DNA of 64,000 bases from Hyphococcus sp. (GTDB lineage: Bacteria; Pseudomonadota; Alphaproteobacteria; Caulobacterales; Parvularculaceae): positions 168,735 through 232,734 of the forward strand of contig JANQON010000017.1 in assembly GCA_028289605.1 (NCBI GenBank), written 5' to 3'. Position 1 is the first letter of the stretch. Each line of letters starts with the position of its first letter. The notes under the pieces were generated by a model that worked only from the letters and a program-made list of their open reading frames with translations, was not told the origin of the DNA and searched no databases. Positions 48,218 through 57,950 of this stretch are shown here, in pieces. A program made the position numbers and the translations under genes.

Positions 48218-50980
48218 TCAGGCGGCGGTTTTATGAAACCGCGCCATGACGTCTGGCAGGGCGAGATGGGTTTGCTTGAACATCTCGCCTGTTTTCTTCG
48301 TGAGCTTTGTGATGGCGCTCATGTCGGCGCCGTTGCGCGCAGCCTCTTCCACCGCGGTGGCGGCGTCGAATAATGGTCGCGCGCCGACATTGGCGCTCAT
48401 CGATTTCAATGCGTGCGCCGCCTTTTCCACTTCCGCTTTGTCCTCAGCTTTGACGCCGTTCACGAGGTCCGCCAGCGTCGGCCGGGAATGATCGCGAAAG
48501 AGGGCGAGCGCTTTCAGGGGCAGGCTTTCTTCACCGCTTTGCATGCGCGCCAGCTGATCCAGGGCATCGAAATCGAACGGGTCCGGTTGCGGCGCTTCAG
48601 GCGCGCCGGCTTTTTTCGGCGCATCAGGCGGCGCCGCGTCCGGCTCATGATGGGCGCCGCGCGGCGGGATGTATTTGGCGATCATCCGCGCCAGTGAATC
48701 AATGGTGAAGGGTTTGGTCACATAGTCGTTCATGCCGGCGCTGCGCCAGACATCGTCTTCGCTGGCCACATGCGCCGTCAAAGCGACGATTGGCGTTGGC
48801 TTACGGCCGTTTTCCTTTTCCAGCCGGCGGATCGCGCGAGTGGCCTCATATCCGTCCATCTCCGGCATCGAGCAATCCATCAGGATCAGATCGAAGTCGC
48901 CGGTCTCGGCGGCGCGCACGGCTTGGCGTCCGTCCTCCGCCAGGGTCGGCGTCAGGTTGAGGCGCGCCAGCGCTTCCTTGACCACTTCGCGATTGACGAT
49001 GCTGTCGTCGGCGGCGAGCACGCGTTGCCCGGCAAACTCCGCGCCGGCGCTGATGTCATGACCGGCGTAGCTCAGCGCGGCCCGGCCGCGCAGGTTTTTA
49101 TTCAGTATGCGCTCTACCTGATCCATGACGTCGCTTCTCGACAAAGGCGCAATCAGGAGGTCCTCGGCGACGCCGGTCTCGAGCAGTCTGTCGGGCGCAT
49201 CGTCGCCGAGCTCGCTGATACAGATTCGCGCCGGCGCCCACTGGTCCGGATCGCCCTTCAACACAGTCTGCAGGTTGTCGAGAAAACGCGGATTGGCGAA
49301 GACCATGTCAGCGTGAACAACGTTAGCGTCGATGTCGGCGCCGGGAGCGACTATCTGCGGCGTGACGCCCGTCTCGGTCAGGTATTTCGCCAACATGCGC
49401 GGCGTCGCCGTGCCGTCGATGGCGATGACGGCGCGTTTCGGCTCGGTTGTCTCAACCGGCGGCGCGGCGGGCTCGATCACGGTCGCGGGCAATTGAAAAT
49501 GGAAACGCGATCCCTTGTCGACACGGCTTGAAACGCCGATGGATCCGCCCATCGTCTCAACAAGGCGTCGCGAAATGGCGAGCCCCAACCCTGTGCCGCC
49601 GAACTTGCGGGTGGTTGTCTGGTCCGCCTGTGAAAAAGCTTCAAATATCGCGGCCTGTTTGTCATCCGATATGCCGACGCCCGTGTCGGTAACGGAAAAT
49701 TCAACGACGCAGCCGTCCTCGCCGCCGCCCGGCAACAGGCTGGCGGTAACGATGACATGGCCCGTTTCGGTGAATTTCAGGGCGTTGTTGACGAGATTCG
49801 ATATCACCTGCGATATCCGCACCGGATCGCCCTGGATCACCGCCGGCACATCCGGTGCGACAAAAGCGGCGAGGTCGATGCCCTTGGAGGCGGCGCGTTC
49901 CCAGAACAGGCTGACGACGTCGTCGATGACCTCAACCGGACGGATCGGGATCCGTTCCAGTTCAAGCCGGCCGGCTTCGATTTTTGAAAAATCCAGAATG
50001 TCATTGATGATCGCCAGGAGACTCTGGCCCGATTTCGCAATCACGTCGGCGTATCGCTTCTGACGCGGCGGCAGCTGGGTTTTATTCAAAAGCTCCGCCA
50101 TCACCATCATGCCATTCATCGGCGTACGGATTTCGTGGCTCATCGTGGCGAGGAATTCCGATTTCGCGACGTTGGCCGCTTCGGCGATTTCCTTCGCCGT
50201 CTGCAATTCTTGGGTTCGGCGCGCGACGATTTTTTTCAGGTCGCGCTGATGAGCGCGCAGCTTGTCGTCGCGCTCCTGCAACTGGTCGAGCATGTCGTTG
50301 AAAGCGAAGACAAGCTGTCCTGTTTCGTCGTTTTCTTCTTCGGTCTCCATGCTGGCGCGCATGGAGAAATCGCCGGATTCGCGCACCCGGCCCATCACGC
50401 CGACCAGATTCAGGATCGGGTCCGTGATCGAGCGCTGCATTTTCAGCGCGATCAAAAGGCCGATTCCGGCGGCGAAGATCGCCGCGACAATAGCGTCATA
50501 GATCAATGCGCCGATGCGGCTGAAAAGAGCGCCGGTTTTGGCGTGAATCGTCAGGGAGCCAACCGTTTCGCCGCCATAGACGATTGGCGCCGATATCACT
50601 TCATGCTCCTTGTTGGCGCTGCGGAGCAGTTTTTCCACAAGGTCTTCTTCGCTTGCGGACGTCTGCAGCGCCACAGCGGCGCCAAGTTCAGCGAACAATT
50701 CTCCATTGGCGCTGTCGACGCGAATATATTCCGTTGACGGAATGCGCGTGACCCCGCGCAGCGCATGCAGCGTTTCCTGGCGGTTGGCGGATGCGACATG
50801 TTCTGAGATCGCCGACGCGAAGACCGTTGCCGTGGCGTTCAATTCCGCGAGTTTGCCTTCGCGATACTGTGTCACTTCGCGCCAGACCGATGAGATCGTC
50901 ACAATGGAAACCACGCCGAAAATGGCGACAATAACGAGCGCGGTCAGCCTGCTGCGCAGCGATGATCCGGTCTTGAGCAA
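48218..50980 (-). CDS. Hybrid sensor histidine kinase (HAMP-HisKA-HATPase-pseudoREC-REC-Hpt)
   Basis: 920 residues in the inner membrane. An N-terminal TM helix (about 11-31), a periplasmic sensor of ~120 residues, a second TM (about 162-180), HAMP, coiled coil, and a DHp domain with His282 in [11 protein letters not shown]. HATPase: [19 protein letters not shown] and [12 protein letters not shown] ~120-residue receiver-like region follows ([17 protein letters not shown]) in which the phospho-acceptor Asp position reads [10 protein letters not shown], so it looks inactive. A true receiver ([13 protein letters not shown]) and an Hpt ([14 protein letters not shown]) complete the phosphorelay. 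It is divergent from the receiver-kinase across a CtrA box. Confidence 0.9.
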   Translation of the reverse strand: MLKTGSSLRSRLTALVIVAIFGVVSIVTISSVWREVTQYREGKLAELNATATVFASAISEHVASANRQETLHALRGVTRIPSTEYIRVDSANGELFAELGAAVALQTSASEEDLVEKLLRSANKEHEVISAPIVYGGETVGSLTIHAKTGALFSRIGALIYDAIVAAIFAAGIGLLIALKMQRSITDPILNLVGVMGRVRESGDFSMRASMETEEENDETGQLVFAFNDMLDQLQERDDKLRAHQRDLKKIVARRTQELQTAKEIAEAANVAKSEFLATMSHEIRTPMNGMMVMAELLNKTQLPPRQKRYADVIAKSGQSLLAIINDILDFSKIEAGRLELERIPIRPVEVIDDVVSLFWERAASKGIDLAAFVAPDVPAVIQGDPVRISQVISNLVNNALKFTETGHVIVTASLLPGGGEDGCVVEFSVTDTGVGISDDKQAAIFEAFSQADQTTTRKFGGTGLGLAISRRLVETMGGSIGVSSRVDKGSRFHFQLPATVIEPAAPPVETTEPKRAVIAIDGTATPRMLAKYLTETGVTPQIVAPGADIDANVVHADMVFANPRFLDNLQTVLKGDPDQWAPARICISELGDDAPDRLLETGVAEDLLIAPLSRSDVMDQVERILNKNLRGRAALSYAGHDISAGAEFAGQRVLAADDSIVNREVVKEALARLNLTPTLAEDGRQAVRAAETGDFDLILMDCSMPEMDGYEATRAIRRLEKENGRKPTPIVALTAHVASEDDVWRSAGMNDYVTKPFTIDSLARMIAKYIPPRGAHHEPDAAPPDAPKKAGAPEAPQPDPFDFDALDQLARMQSGEESLPLKALALFRDHSRPTLADLVNGVKAEDKAEVEKAAHALKSMSANVGARPLFDAATAVEEAARNGADMSAITKLTKKTGEMFKQTHLALPDVMARFHKTAA

Positions 50981-51003
50981 GATTGCAGCTCCCGCCTGTT
51001 ATG

Positions 51004-51019
51004 TTAACGAACGCTTAAC
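51004..51019. promoter_or_regulatory. CtrA-type box (TTAA-N7-TTAAC), readable on both strands
   Basis: TTAACGAACGCTTAAC matches the consensus TTAA-N7-TTAAC exactly, and so does its complement. It lies 24 bases from the hybrid-kinase start and 135 bases before the receiver-kinase start, so it could control either or both. CtrA is the master cell-cycle regulator in this group of bacteria. Confidence 0.6.
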
Positions 51020-51153
51020 GGGAAAACACTGCCACCAATTGCTTGCGATTTGATTTCAACTGGGCCCATGGAAAACACTTTTTAACAATATTGCCTCAGG
51101 GAAGATGGGTTGGTGATCCGAATGGCCCCGCCGGTAAAACAACGGGGAAGGTT

Positions 51154-52308
51154 GTGGCTGAGAACGCCCGAATACTGTTGGCTGACGACGACCCTGTCAT
51201 GCGCGAGCTTGCCGAGGCGAAACTCTGCGCAGCCGGGTATGAGGTCGTATTAGTTGAAAACGGCGCGGAAGCGCTGCAGACCGTCAAAAGCGAGAAGATC
51301 GACCTCGTCATCTCCGATATTGAAATGCCGGTCATGAACGGATTTGAGCTGACGCGCTCTATCCGCGCCGAGCGGGCGATTGCGGAAACCCCGGTCATCG
51401 TCATCACCGGCAGCGATTATCCGGAGGCTGTCGAACGCGTGTTCGCTGAAGGCGCGACGTCCTTTCTCGCGAAACCGATCAACTGGACGCTGTTTACGCA
51501 ATCAGTGATGTTTGTGTTGCGCGCCAGCCAGGACCGCGAGCAGTTGCGCATCGCTCGCGACAAGGCCGATTCCGCGTCTAAATTCAAAGATGCGCTGATG
51601 TCGGTGATGAGCCACGAACTGCGCACGCCCCTGAACGCCATTATCGGATTCGGGCAGCTGCTCGGCGAGCGCTTTGAAGATCAGCAGGACGCTCTTCACC
51701 GAGAGTATGCGGACTATATTGTCGACGGCGGAAGGCGTTTGTTGTCCACGGTCTCCGACATGCTGCTGGCGTCGGACGCCCGGTCGGGCCCGATCGAGCT
51801 TAATGAAACCGATGCGACCATCGCCGAAATCATCGAAGCCGGACGCGCTGAGGCGCTGAGCGTCAACGGCGGCGGCGAGGCCAAGTTTACGGTGCGGCTG
51901 CAGGATCCGGAGCTTGAGATTTGCTGCGATCGCGGCCTCTTATCGCGGGCGGTCTCGAAACTGGTGGGCAATGCGCTCAAATTCTCCCAGAAGGACGTCG
52001 AGATCACCATCGGCTCGGCGCTTTCGAAATCGGGCGATCTTGCAATCCTGATCAAGGACAACGGACCCGGTATTCCGCCTGAAAGGCTCGATGAGATCGA
52101 CGGTGCCTTCGAGCAGTCGGACATGTCGCTGCGCCGGTCAAAGGAAGGTCTCGGCCTCGGTCTGCCGATGACCCGGGCCATCGCCGCCGCTCACGGCGCC
52201 CAGTTCCGGCTGGAGTCGACGCCCGGCGCCGGTGCGCGGGCGTTGATTGTGATTCCGGCCTCCCGGGTCCGGCGAAAGGGCCCATCGGCCAAGTCGGCGG
52301 CTGCATAA
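51154..52308 (+). CDS. Receiver-histidine kinase (REC-HisKA-HATPase), soluble
   Basis: 384 residues from the GTG at 51154, which follows GGGGAAGG; the open frame begins earlier without similarity. The receiver comes first (ARILLADDDPVMRELAEAKL, Asp55 in LVISDIEMPVMNG), then HisKA with His154 in MSHELRTPLNAI, and HATPase with LVGNALKFSQ, IKDNGPGIPPERL and GLGLGLPMTRAIAAAHG. There are no TM helices. It may take phosphoryl groups from, or feed into, the divergently transcribed hybrid kinase. Confidence 0.88.
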   Translation: MAENARILLADDDPVMRELAEAKLCAAGYEVVLVENGAEALQTVKSEKIDLVISDIEMPVMNGFELTRSIRAERAIAETPVIVITGSDYPEAVERVFAEGATSFLAKPINWTLFTQSVMFVLRASQDREQLRIARDKADSASKFKDALMSVMSHELRTPLNAIIGFGQLLGERFEDQQDALHREYADYIVDGGRRLLSTVSDMLLASDARSGPIELNETDATIAEIIEAGRAEALSVNGGGEAKFTVRLQDPELEICCDRGLLSRAVSKLVGNALKFSQKDVEITIGSALSKSGDLAILIKDNGPGIPPERLDEIDGAFEQSDMSLRRSKEGLGLGLPMTRAIAAAHGAQFRLESTPGAGARALIVIPASRVRRKGPSAKSAAA

Positions 52309-52397
52309 AAAATCGTTGTTCCGGTTCGCTCCAGCGGCTAAGCACGGCTCCTCGGGAGCGCCGTGCGGCAATTTGCATTGCGTTCGCCGGGCTTTCA

Positions 52398-52472
52398 GGG
52401 CGCGTAGCTCAGTGGGAGAGCACTACGTTCACACCGTAGGGGTCGCTGGTTCGAACCCAGCCGCGCCCACCA
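52398..52472 (+). tRNA. tRNA-Val, anticodon CAC
   Basis: 75 bases with a full cloverleaf: acceptor GGGCGCG/CGCGCCC, D-stem GCTC/GAGC, anticodon stem CTACG/CGTAG with loop TTCACAC, T-arm GCTGG-TTCGAAC-CCAGC, discriminator A and an encoded CCA. The loop gives anticodon CAC, reading GUG codons. Confidence 0.97.
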
Positions 52473-52924
52473 GCCTTCGCGCCAAGCGCGCGAAGTCGGT
52501 CTCGACGGATGCTCCGGGGGCGAAGGCGCACTGATTGCTGCGCGCTTCGGTCCGGCCAGCCGCAATGTCTGTAAAGTCATCGCGGTCCGCGCGAAGCGAG
52601 CGACGATTTTCGCGCCAATGCGCTGCGGCGGACGTCGCCGTTTCGAACCGGCTCGCCCCCCAGTTGAGCTTCGCTAAAATGCCGGCGGGCCGGTTAGCCC
52701 CTTGTTAAGCAAACTTTTACACCCTTCCTTCACTGTTCTCGCGGCGACGGGTTGCTGCGGCAGCGAGAAGAGCGATTGTGGCAATCATGTAACGCCGCCG
52801 TAAGTTGTTACTTGGTTACAGCTGTGAGCGCTGGACGGGTAATAGGCGCGTTGTAAAGATGAGTGTTAAGGCGCGATTAGGACGCCATAGCCGCCCCGAG
52901 GGAGGGGCATTCAAGGGGCCTTTT
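52473..52924. other. 452-base gene-free stretch between tRNA-Val and the TonB receptor
   Basis: It begins with a GC hairpin CTTCGCGC-CAAGC-GCGCGAAG (52475-52495) just after the tRNA, which may aid 3' processing or termination. Further on, TTAA-N7-TTTAC (52705-52720), one base off a CtrA box, lies ~205 bases before the receptor ATG and could be regulatory. No coding frame with similarity was found, and no clear Fur box. Confidence 0.4.
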
Positions 52925-55651
52925 ATGAATTCGAGCAAAACCAAATCCGCCATTTTGAAGAGTTTCATGTCCGGCGCGGCCATCGCCGCCATGAGCGCGA
53001 GCGGCGCCATGGCGCAGACCGACGAAATCATCGTCACGGCTACAAAGCGGCCGCAGACCTTGCAGGAAGTGCCTGTGGCGGTCAGCGTCGTCGATGCGGA
53101 AGTCATCGAAAACGCTCAGATCAACGACATTATCGATCTGCAATCCAGCGTGTCGTCGCTGCGAGTGACGCAGCAACAGAACGCTTCGCAGACGAACTTT
53201 ATCATCCGCGGCTTCGGCAACGGCGCTAACAATCCCGGCATCGAACCCTCGGTCGGTGTCTTTATCGACGGCGTTTATCGCTCGCGGTCGGCGGCGGCCA
53301 TCCTGGACCTGCCGACGCTGGAGCGCGTTGAAGTCCTGCGCGGTCCGCAATCGACTCTGTTCGGCAAGAACGTGTCGGCCGGCGCCATCAGCCTGACGAC
53401 GAAGCGGCCGTCCTATGACTGGGAAGGTTCCGTTGAAGCAACGGTCGGCAATCTCGGCGCGGTGCGCTTCCGCGGCACGCTGTCCGGACCGATCTCCGAT
53501 ACGCTGGCGTTCCGCGTTTCCGGCAGCACTAACAACCGCGACGGCGCCTATGAGAATGTCGTCACGGGCGAAGACAACATCAACGAACGCGATCGCTGGG
53601 CCGCCCGGGCGCAACTCCTGTGGGAGCCGACCGACACGCTCTCTTTCCGCGCGATCGGCGACTACAACAAGATTGACGAAGTCTGCTGCGGCGCGCCGCT
53701 CATCACTGTCGGCCCGATCACGCAAGGCGTGATCGTCGCAGGCCTTGGCGGCGTTATCCCGCCGACCACCGATCCCGACGCGCGCCAGGTCGCCGTCAAC
53801 CAGGAGCCGGTCAACGAACTGGAAGGCAAGGGCGCGTCGCTTCAGGGCGATTGGGACCTTGGTTGGGCGACGGTTACCTCTATCACCAGCTACCGCGAAC
53901 AGTCCGACTTCAACGATACGGATGTGGACTTCACCTCGGTCGACCTGGCCACGCAGCCGCAACGCGTCGACTATGAGACCTTTACACAGGAACTGCGGAT
54001 CGCCGGCGAATTTGAATCGGGCATCGGCGTTTTCAACTGGCTGGCCGGCGGCTTTTACTTCGACGAAACCGTCGAGTTCTTCCAGCAAACGACTTTCGGC
54101 GACGACTTCCGGGCCTTTGGCGACATTCAGCTCGCTGCTCTCGGCACCAGTTTTCTTGAGGTCGAAGGCGCCACGCAACTCGCCAACGCCTTGACCACCG
54201 GTCCCACGGCTTTGTTCCCGGAATTCTTACCGGCCGGCGGCGCAACCTCGATCCCGTTCTTCTCGGGCTTCGCCAGCGGCACCGGCTTTACCGGCGACTA
54301 TCTTTTGGACAACCGCTCCTATTCGCTGTTTTTCCAGACGGATTGGGAGGTTACCGATCGCCTCACGTTTACCGGCGGCGTCTCCTACGTGAACGACCGC
54401 AAGGACGCGACCGGCGACACCATTCAAACGGAACCGTTCCAGAATACCGATCTGTCGCAGTTCGCGACGTCGGGCGGTTCGTTCGTCGCCGCGACAATTT
54501 TCGGCGGCTTGATCGGCACGCCGTTTGACGCGGCCAACCCGACGCCGTTCTTTGTTGCCGCGCAGACGCTTGCGGCGCTGGATCCCACGACTTTCGCGGC
54601 CTCGCGAGCCGGCGCCGTTGCGGCGGCCCAGGGCGCGCTCGCCGGCGATCCGACGCTTAATCCGCTGCTTGGATTCACCGGCCTGACGGCGCTTCAGTTC
54701 ATTCCGTTGCAGACGTCGTTCCCGAATCCGCCGGGCGTAACGCCCGACGACGCTATCAGCCTCGTCGACGACGGCTTTGCAACGGACGATGCGATCAACG
54801 TCACGGCGCGCGTCGCCTATGACGTCACAGATGATCTCAATGTCTATTTCAGCTACGCCACCGGCTACAAAGCGCCGGCGGTGAACTTGTCGCAGGACGC
54901 GCAGCCGCCGGTCATCGGCACCAACGGACTGGCTGTCGGCCGGTTTGCCGCGGCTGAAGACGTCACGTTGTTTGAGATCGGCCTCAAAGCAAGGTTCAAC
55001 GGCGGCTACATCAATGTCGCCCTGTTCGATCAGACTATCGACAACTTCCAGTCGAACACCTTCACGGGTACGGGCTTCGTATTCGCCAACGCCGGCGAAC
55101 AGTCGGTCCGCGGGTTCGAGGTGGATGCGTCCTACTCTCCGTGGGATGCGCTGAACCTCTTTGCCGGCGTGACCTATCTCGATCCGGACTTCCCGTCCTT
55201 TGTGTCTTTCCCGTGCCCGTCCGCCGGCTTGGTTTCGATCGCCCGCGCCGACGTGTTGGCGACATGCGCCGATCCGACCGTTTCAACGGTGGACATTTCC
55301 GGGACCGACCCGTCGGGCATTCATGAGATCAGCCTGACAACGGCGGCGACCTACACCCACGAAATGGCGAACGGCTCAACGCTGAGCGGCCGCGTCGAAT
55401 ACCTTTTCGAAAGCGAGACCTCGCTTTACGAACTCGGCAACGGCACCGAGCCGATGCGCCGTGTATCGACCATTAACGCCAACCTGAAATACGCGATGGA
55501 AAATGGGTTCAGCGTCAATATCTGGGGCCGCAACCTCAATGACGACGACGCGCTGATCACCTTCTTCCCGTCAGTGGCGCAGGCCGGCAGCTACAACGCT
55601 TACGTCGCGGCGCCGCGGCAGTTCGGCGTATCCATCCGCAAGGACTTCTAG
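52925..55651 (+). CDS. TonB-dependent receptor
   Basis: 908-residue outer-membrane transporter powered by TonB. The ATG at 52925 gives a signal peptide (LKSFMSGAAIAAMSASGAMA) followed at once by the TonB box DEIIVTATKR. The plug domain contains QEVPVAVSVVDAEVIENAQI and RVEVLRGPQSTLFGKNVSAG; the barrel ends with aromatic FGVSIRKDF. A long insertion (about residues 420-630) is rich in Ala/Thr/Phe. The substrate is not deducible: catecholate-siderophore, vitamin B12 and carbohydrate receptors share this layout. An efficient terminator follows. Confidence 0.93.
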   Translation: MNSSKTKSAILKSFMSGAAIAAMSASGAMAQTDEIIVTATKRPQTLQEVPVAVSVVDAEVIENAQINDIIDLQSSVSSLRVTQQQNASQTNFIIRGFGNGANNPGIEPSVGVFIDGVYRSRSAAAILDLPTLERVEVLRGPQSTLFGKNVSAGAISLTTKRPSYDWEGSVEATVGNLGAVRFRGTLSGPISDTLAFRVSGSTNNRDGAYENVVTGEDNINERDRWAARAQLLWEPTDTLSFRAIGDYNKIDEVCCGAPLITVGPITQGVIVAGLGGVIPPTTDPDARQVAVNQEPVNELEGKGASLQGDWDLGWATVTSITSYREQSDFNDTDVDFTSVDLATQPQRVDYETFTQELRIAGEFESGIGVFNWLAGGFYFDETVEFFQQTTFGDDFRAFGDIQLAALGTSFLEVEGATQLANALTTGPTALFPEFLPAGGATSIPFFSGFASGTGFTGDYLLDNRSYSLFFQTDWEVTDRLTFTGGVSYVNDRKDATGDTIQTEPFQNTDLSQFATSGGSFVAATIFGGLIGTPFDAANPTPFFVAAQTLAALDPTTFAASRAGAVAAAQGALAGDPTLNPLLGFTGLTALQFIPLQTSFPNPPGVTPDDAISLVDDGFATDDAINVTARVAYDVTDDLNVYFSYATGYKAPAVNLSQDAQPPVIGTNGLAVGRFAAAEDVTLFEIGLKARFNGGYINVALFDQTIDNFQSNTFTGTGFVFANAGEQSVRGFEVDASYSPWDALNLFAGVTYLDPDFPSFVSFPCPSAGLVSIARADVLATCADPTVSTVDISGTDPSGIHEISLTTAATYTHEMANGSTLSGRVEYLFESETSLYELGNGTEPMRRVSTINANLKYAMENGFSVNIWGRNLNDDDALITFFPSVAQAGSYNAYVAAPRQFGVSIRKDF

Positions 55652-55680
55652 TTCAGGGCGCGTGCCGGAGGGGACTGGAA

Positions 55681-55707
55681 ACGGGCGGCCTTTAGGCCGC
55701 CCGTTTT
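55681..55707 (+). terminator. Rho-independent terminator of the TonB receptor gene
   Basis: ACGGGCGGCC-TTTA-GGCCGCCCGT forms a perfect 10-bp stem with a tetraloop followed by TTT, 30 bases after the receptor stop. Confidence 0.85.
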
Positions 55708-55810
55708 CTATGCGGGCCAGCCATATCGATACAATTTTACCGACCCGGTTCAGCCGATTGCAATCATCCTTTGCTGATTTGTAATCCGCCAAAACCGCGG
55801 GAGAAGTCAT

Positions 55811-56203
55811 ATGGCGTTCGGCAGCAAGAAAGCGCCGGCTGGCGTTAGCGCGGATCGTTTATCCGCCGTTGCCGGGGCAAGCGCGGCGCCTGCGGCGGCG
55901 GCCCCCAGCGGCGTCGGCTCGTCCGCGCGCCGCACCACGCTGGATATCGATCCCTCCCGCATGCGGCCGCGCCAGATTGAAGAGACCCCGGAAGACCGCA
56001 AACGGCGCCTGGCGGCGAAAACCGTGAATTTCACGGCCACCATCATTGCGCGAATCGTGATCATCGCCGGGGCGGGCGTTTATGCGTGGAACCAGTATCA
56101 GCTGACGGGTCAGGTGCATCGCGGCGTCGCGATCGGCGTGTTCGTGATGATCGGCGATCTGGGTCGGGTGATCATGAAGGCGGCCGAACCGGGCACCAAA
56201 TAG
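55811..56203 (+). CDS. Small two-helix membrane protein of unknown function
   Basis: 130 residues. The first ~75 are Ala/Ser/Pro-rich then basic (DPSRMRPRQIEETPEDRKRR), probably cytosolic. Two TM segments follow (about 78-95 and 105-122: VNFTATIIARIVIIAGAGVYAW and VHRGVAIGVFVMIGDLGRVI). GGGAGAA precedes the ATG. I do not recognise the family; it may be a small integral membrane accessory protein. It is monocistronic after a terminator. Confidence 0.6.
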   Translation: MAFGSKKAPAGVSADRLSAVAGASAAPAAAAPSGVGSSARRTTLDIDPSRMRPRQIEETPEDRKRRLAAKTVNFTATIIARIVIIAGAGVYAWNQYQLTGQVHRGVAIGVFVMIGDLGRVIMKAAEPGTK

Positions 56204-56343
56204 CGCCGCGCGCCGTTCGCCGCCAATCGCAGTCCTGTGAACGCATTTTAACGCGCGGCCTATGGCGCCGCCGCAAAGACGCCTTATTTGAACTCTCGTA
56301 GCGTTAGTCCCGTTTTTGAAGGTCTCCCGAAGGGAGGGGTTCC

Positions 56344-56439
56344 ATGTCGTTGATCATGTTCCTGTTGCTCGCCTTTGTCAGCCTCAACCTCGCCGTTGGG
56401 CTCACCGGGTATTTTTCGCTGCGCCGGCCAAAGTCCTGA
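56344..56439 (+). CDS. 31-residue single-TM microprotein (member 1)
   Basis: Encodes MSLIMFLLLAFVSLNLAVGL followed by TGYFSLRRPKS. AGGGAGGGG lies at ideal distance ahead of the ATG. One hydrophobic helix with a basic C-terminus implies a bitopic inner-membrane protein. It is closely similar to the protein at 58591-58680 (LAFVSLNLAVGLTG against LTFMGLNVALGVSG) and shares MFLL...GYFS with the one at 57864-57947. Too short for ordinary gene calling; supported by the ribosome site and paralogy. Confidence 0.6.
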   Translation: MSLIMFLLLAFVSLNLAVGLTGYFSLRRPKS

Positions 56440-56502
56440 ACGCCCGGCGCCGCGGCGTCATGACGGTTGCGCGGACCCGGCGGCGGCGTATGGTCGCCCG
56501 TT

Positions 56503-57117
56503 ATGAACAGCACCACCACCCTGTCTGGTCGTCGAGATCTCGCCGATCCGCCGGACTGTTCCCTCCCGGACGACATGGCGCCGATTATCGGCGCCCATCT
56601 CGACCTGGCGGAGATCTCCGACCTTGAACGCGTCATGCTCGCCTGCGACGGCACGTTCACATTTCAGCTGGAAGCCTTCGTCCGCGAGGAAATCGAAGTC
56701 GAGATCTTGAGTTACGTTCGCGCGCCGATGCCGCGCAAGGCGGCCGAGATTATGGACGCGCCGTGCGGGCATACGGTTTTTGAGCGGAAGGTGCTGTTGA
56801 AAGGCGCCCGTACCGGCGAAGCGTATGTGTTCGCGCACAGCTATGTCGACGCGGAGCGTCTTCCGTCGCGTCTTCAGGATGATATCGCTGAATCCCCGTT
56901 AGGTATCGGACGTCTGTTCGTCGATTATAAGCTGTCCATCTATCGCGACCTGGTCGGCTATTTCTTCGAGGATGGCGCTGGGTATGCGCCGTACTTCCCA
57001 GACCGAAAGGCCCTCCGGTTTCTTGCCCGGGTCTACCGGGTCTTCTTCGAAGGCCGTCCGGTGATGATCATCACAGAGAAAATGCCGCGGGACTTGTTTG
57101 GGGTCTCGACCCCCTGA
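56503..57117 (+). CDS. Chorismate lyase-like (UbiC/DUF98) protein
   Basis: 204 residues from the ATG at 56503. The core YVFAHSYVDAERLPSRLQDD IAESPLGIGRLFVDYKLSIY matches the conserved centre of chorismate pyruvate-lyases, including the Arg and the PLG motif; ERKVLLKGARTGEAYV precedes it. UbiC makes 4-hydroxybenzoate for ubiquinone. This protein is longer than E. coli UbiC (~165) and lies far from ubi genes, so it may belong to the broader DUF98 group with another product. No strong SD is visible. Confidence 0.65.
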   Translation: MNSTTTLSGRRDLADPPDCSLPDDMAPIIGAHLDLAEISDLERVMLACDGTFTFQLEAFVREEIEVEILSYVRAPMPRKAAEIMDAPCGHTVFERKVLLKGARTGEAYVFAHSYVDAERLPSRLQDDIAESPLGIGRLFVDYKLSIYRDLVGYFFEDGAGYAPYFPDRKALRFLARVYRVFFEGRPVMIITEKMPRDLFGVSTP

Positions 57118-57147
57118 TTCCTAAAACTGCTCAGTATCCGAACAGGC

Positions 57148-57657
57148 TCACGCGCTGTCCTTGGCTTTGAAGTCGCACGCGTTCATGAAAGAGCTAAATG
57201 CGTCAGAGTTTGGGTCCGGCAGCGAAAAATCGCCGCCTTTTTTGCGCGTCTGGATAGAAACCGTTTCCCTACGAACGACCGCGTTATACATTCGGCGGGC
57301 AGTCTTCTGGTCGCCGCTTAAAACGACGTTGTGGCGTCGCAAGAGCGCCCAACCCACGTCTTCCTCTTCGACGCCGTTGATTGATACGTCCACATCGATG
57401 AGCTTTGGCTTTCCGGAATCCTTGAACGCTTCCATCATGTCCGTCGGCTCTAAGGCGAACGCAACCAGCATCTTTCCGTTGACGCATCGAAACCCGACTT
57501 CTCTTCCGTCTTCCATATTGGCGATGAGCGCCGCGCCCCACGAGTCTCCGTCACCCTTTTTGAGTTCGGACATCGTCCAGCCTGGCGCTTCTGCGCGCGC
57601 CGAAATCGTCATTGCAACAAAGCTGGCCGCGGCGGTCAAAGCGAGTTTTCTGAGCAT
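57148..57657 (-). CDS. Exported hypothetical protein
   Basis: 169 residues from the ATG at 57657, preceded by AAGGGG; the frame extends 20 codons upstream without a signal. Signal peptide LRKLALTAAASFVAMTISARA then EAPGWTMSELKKGDGDSWGA ALIANMEDG. Two Cys (FRCVNGK, NACDFK) likely form a disulfide. The lysine-containing region LSGDQKTARRMYNAVVRRET is amphipathic. I do not recognise the family; it is a probable periplasmic protein. It is convergent with the chorismate lyase-like gene. Confidence 0.65.
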   Translation of the reverse strand: MLRKLALTAAASFVAMTISARAEAPGWTMSELKKGDGDSWGAALIANMEDGREVGFRCVNGKMLVAFALEPTDMMEAFKDSGKPKLIDVDVSINGVEEEDVGWALLRRHNVVLSGDQKTARRMYNAVVRRETVSIQTRKKGGDFSLPDPNSDAFSSFMNACDFKAKDSA

Positions 57658-57863
57658 GGTGATTGCGCCCCTTCTGATCACGACAATCATATGGGTAGCT
57701 GAGCCGGACAAAGGCAAGATGACAGATTTCAGCTTACCGCACCCAGTTTTCGGTTTGTCGCAGCGCGACGTCTCTTCGCCCTGAAATGGCCCAATTCGCC
57801 GCCATGAAAACGCCGAAGATCAAGGGGAGAATACTGAAGCAACCGCTCATGGGAGAGATGAGC

Positions 57864-57947
57864 ATGATTGGTTCGATGTTTCTACTTGTTCTGATTATCG
57901 TCGCAATCGCCACGCTTTACGGCTATTTCAGCATGCCCGATCGCTGA
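57864..57947 (+). CDS. 27-residue single-TM microprotein (member 2)
   Basis: From the ATG at 57864: MIGSMFLLVLIIVAIATLYG then YFSMPDR. GGGAGAG (57851-57857) is six bases ahead; in-frame ATGs at 57858, 57849 and 57804 allow longer forms of up to 47 residues. A single TM helix with MFLL and GYFS in common with member 1. Its stop is four bases from that of the convergent PilZ gene. Confidence 0.5.
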   Translation: MIGSMFLLVLIIVAIATLYGYFSMPDR

Positions 57948-57950
57948 GGG

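Noticed and set aside
52395..52580. Minus-strand frame coding ARLGSNQRPLRCERSALP
   Set aside because: This is the well-known spurious peptide produced by reading antisense across a tRNA gene; tRNA-Val(CAC) lies here.
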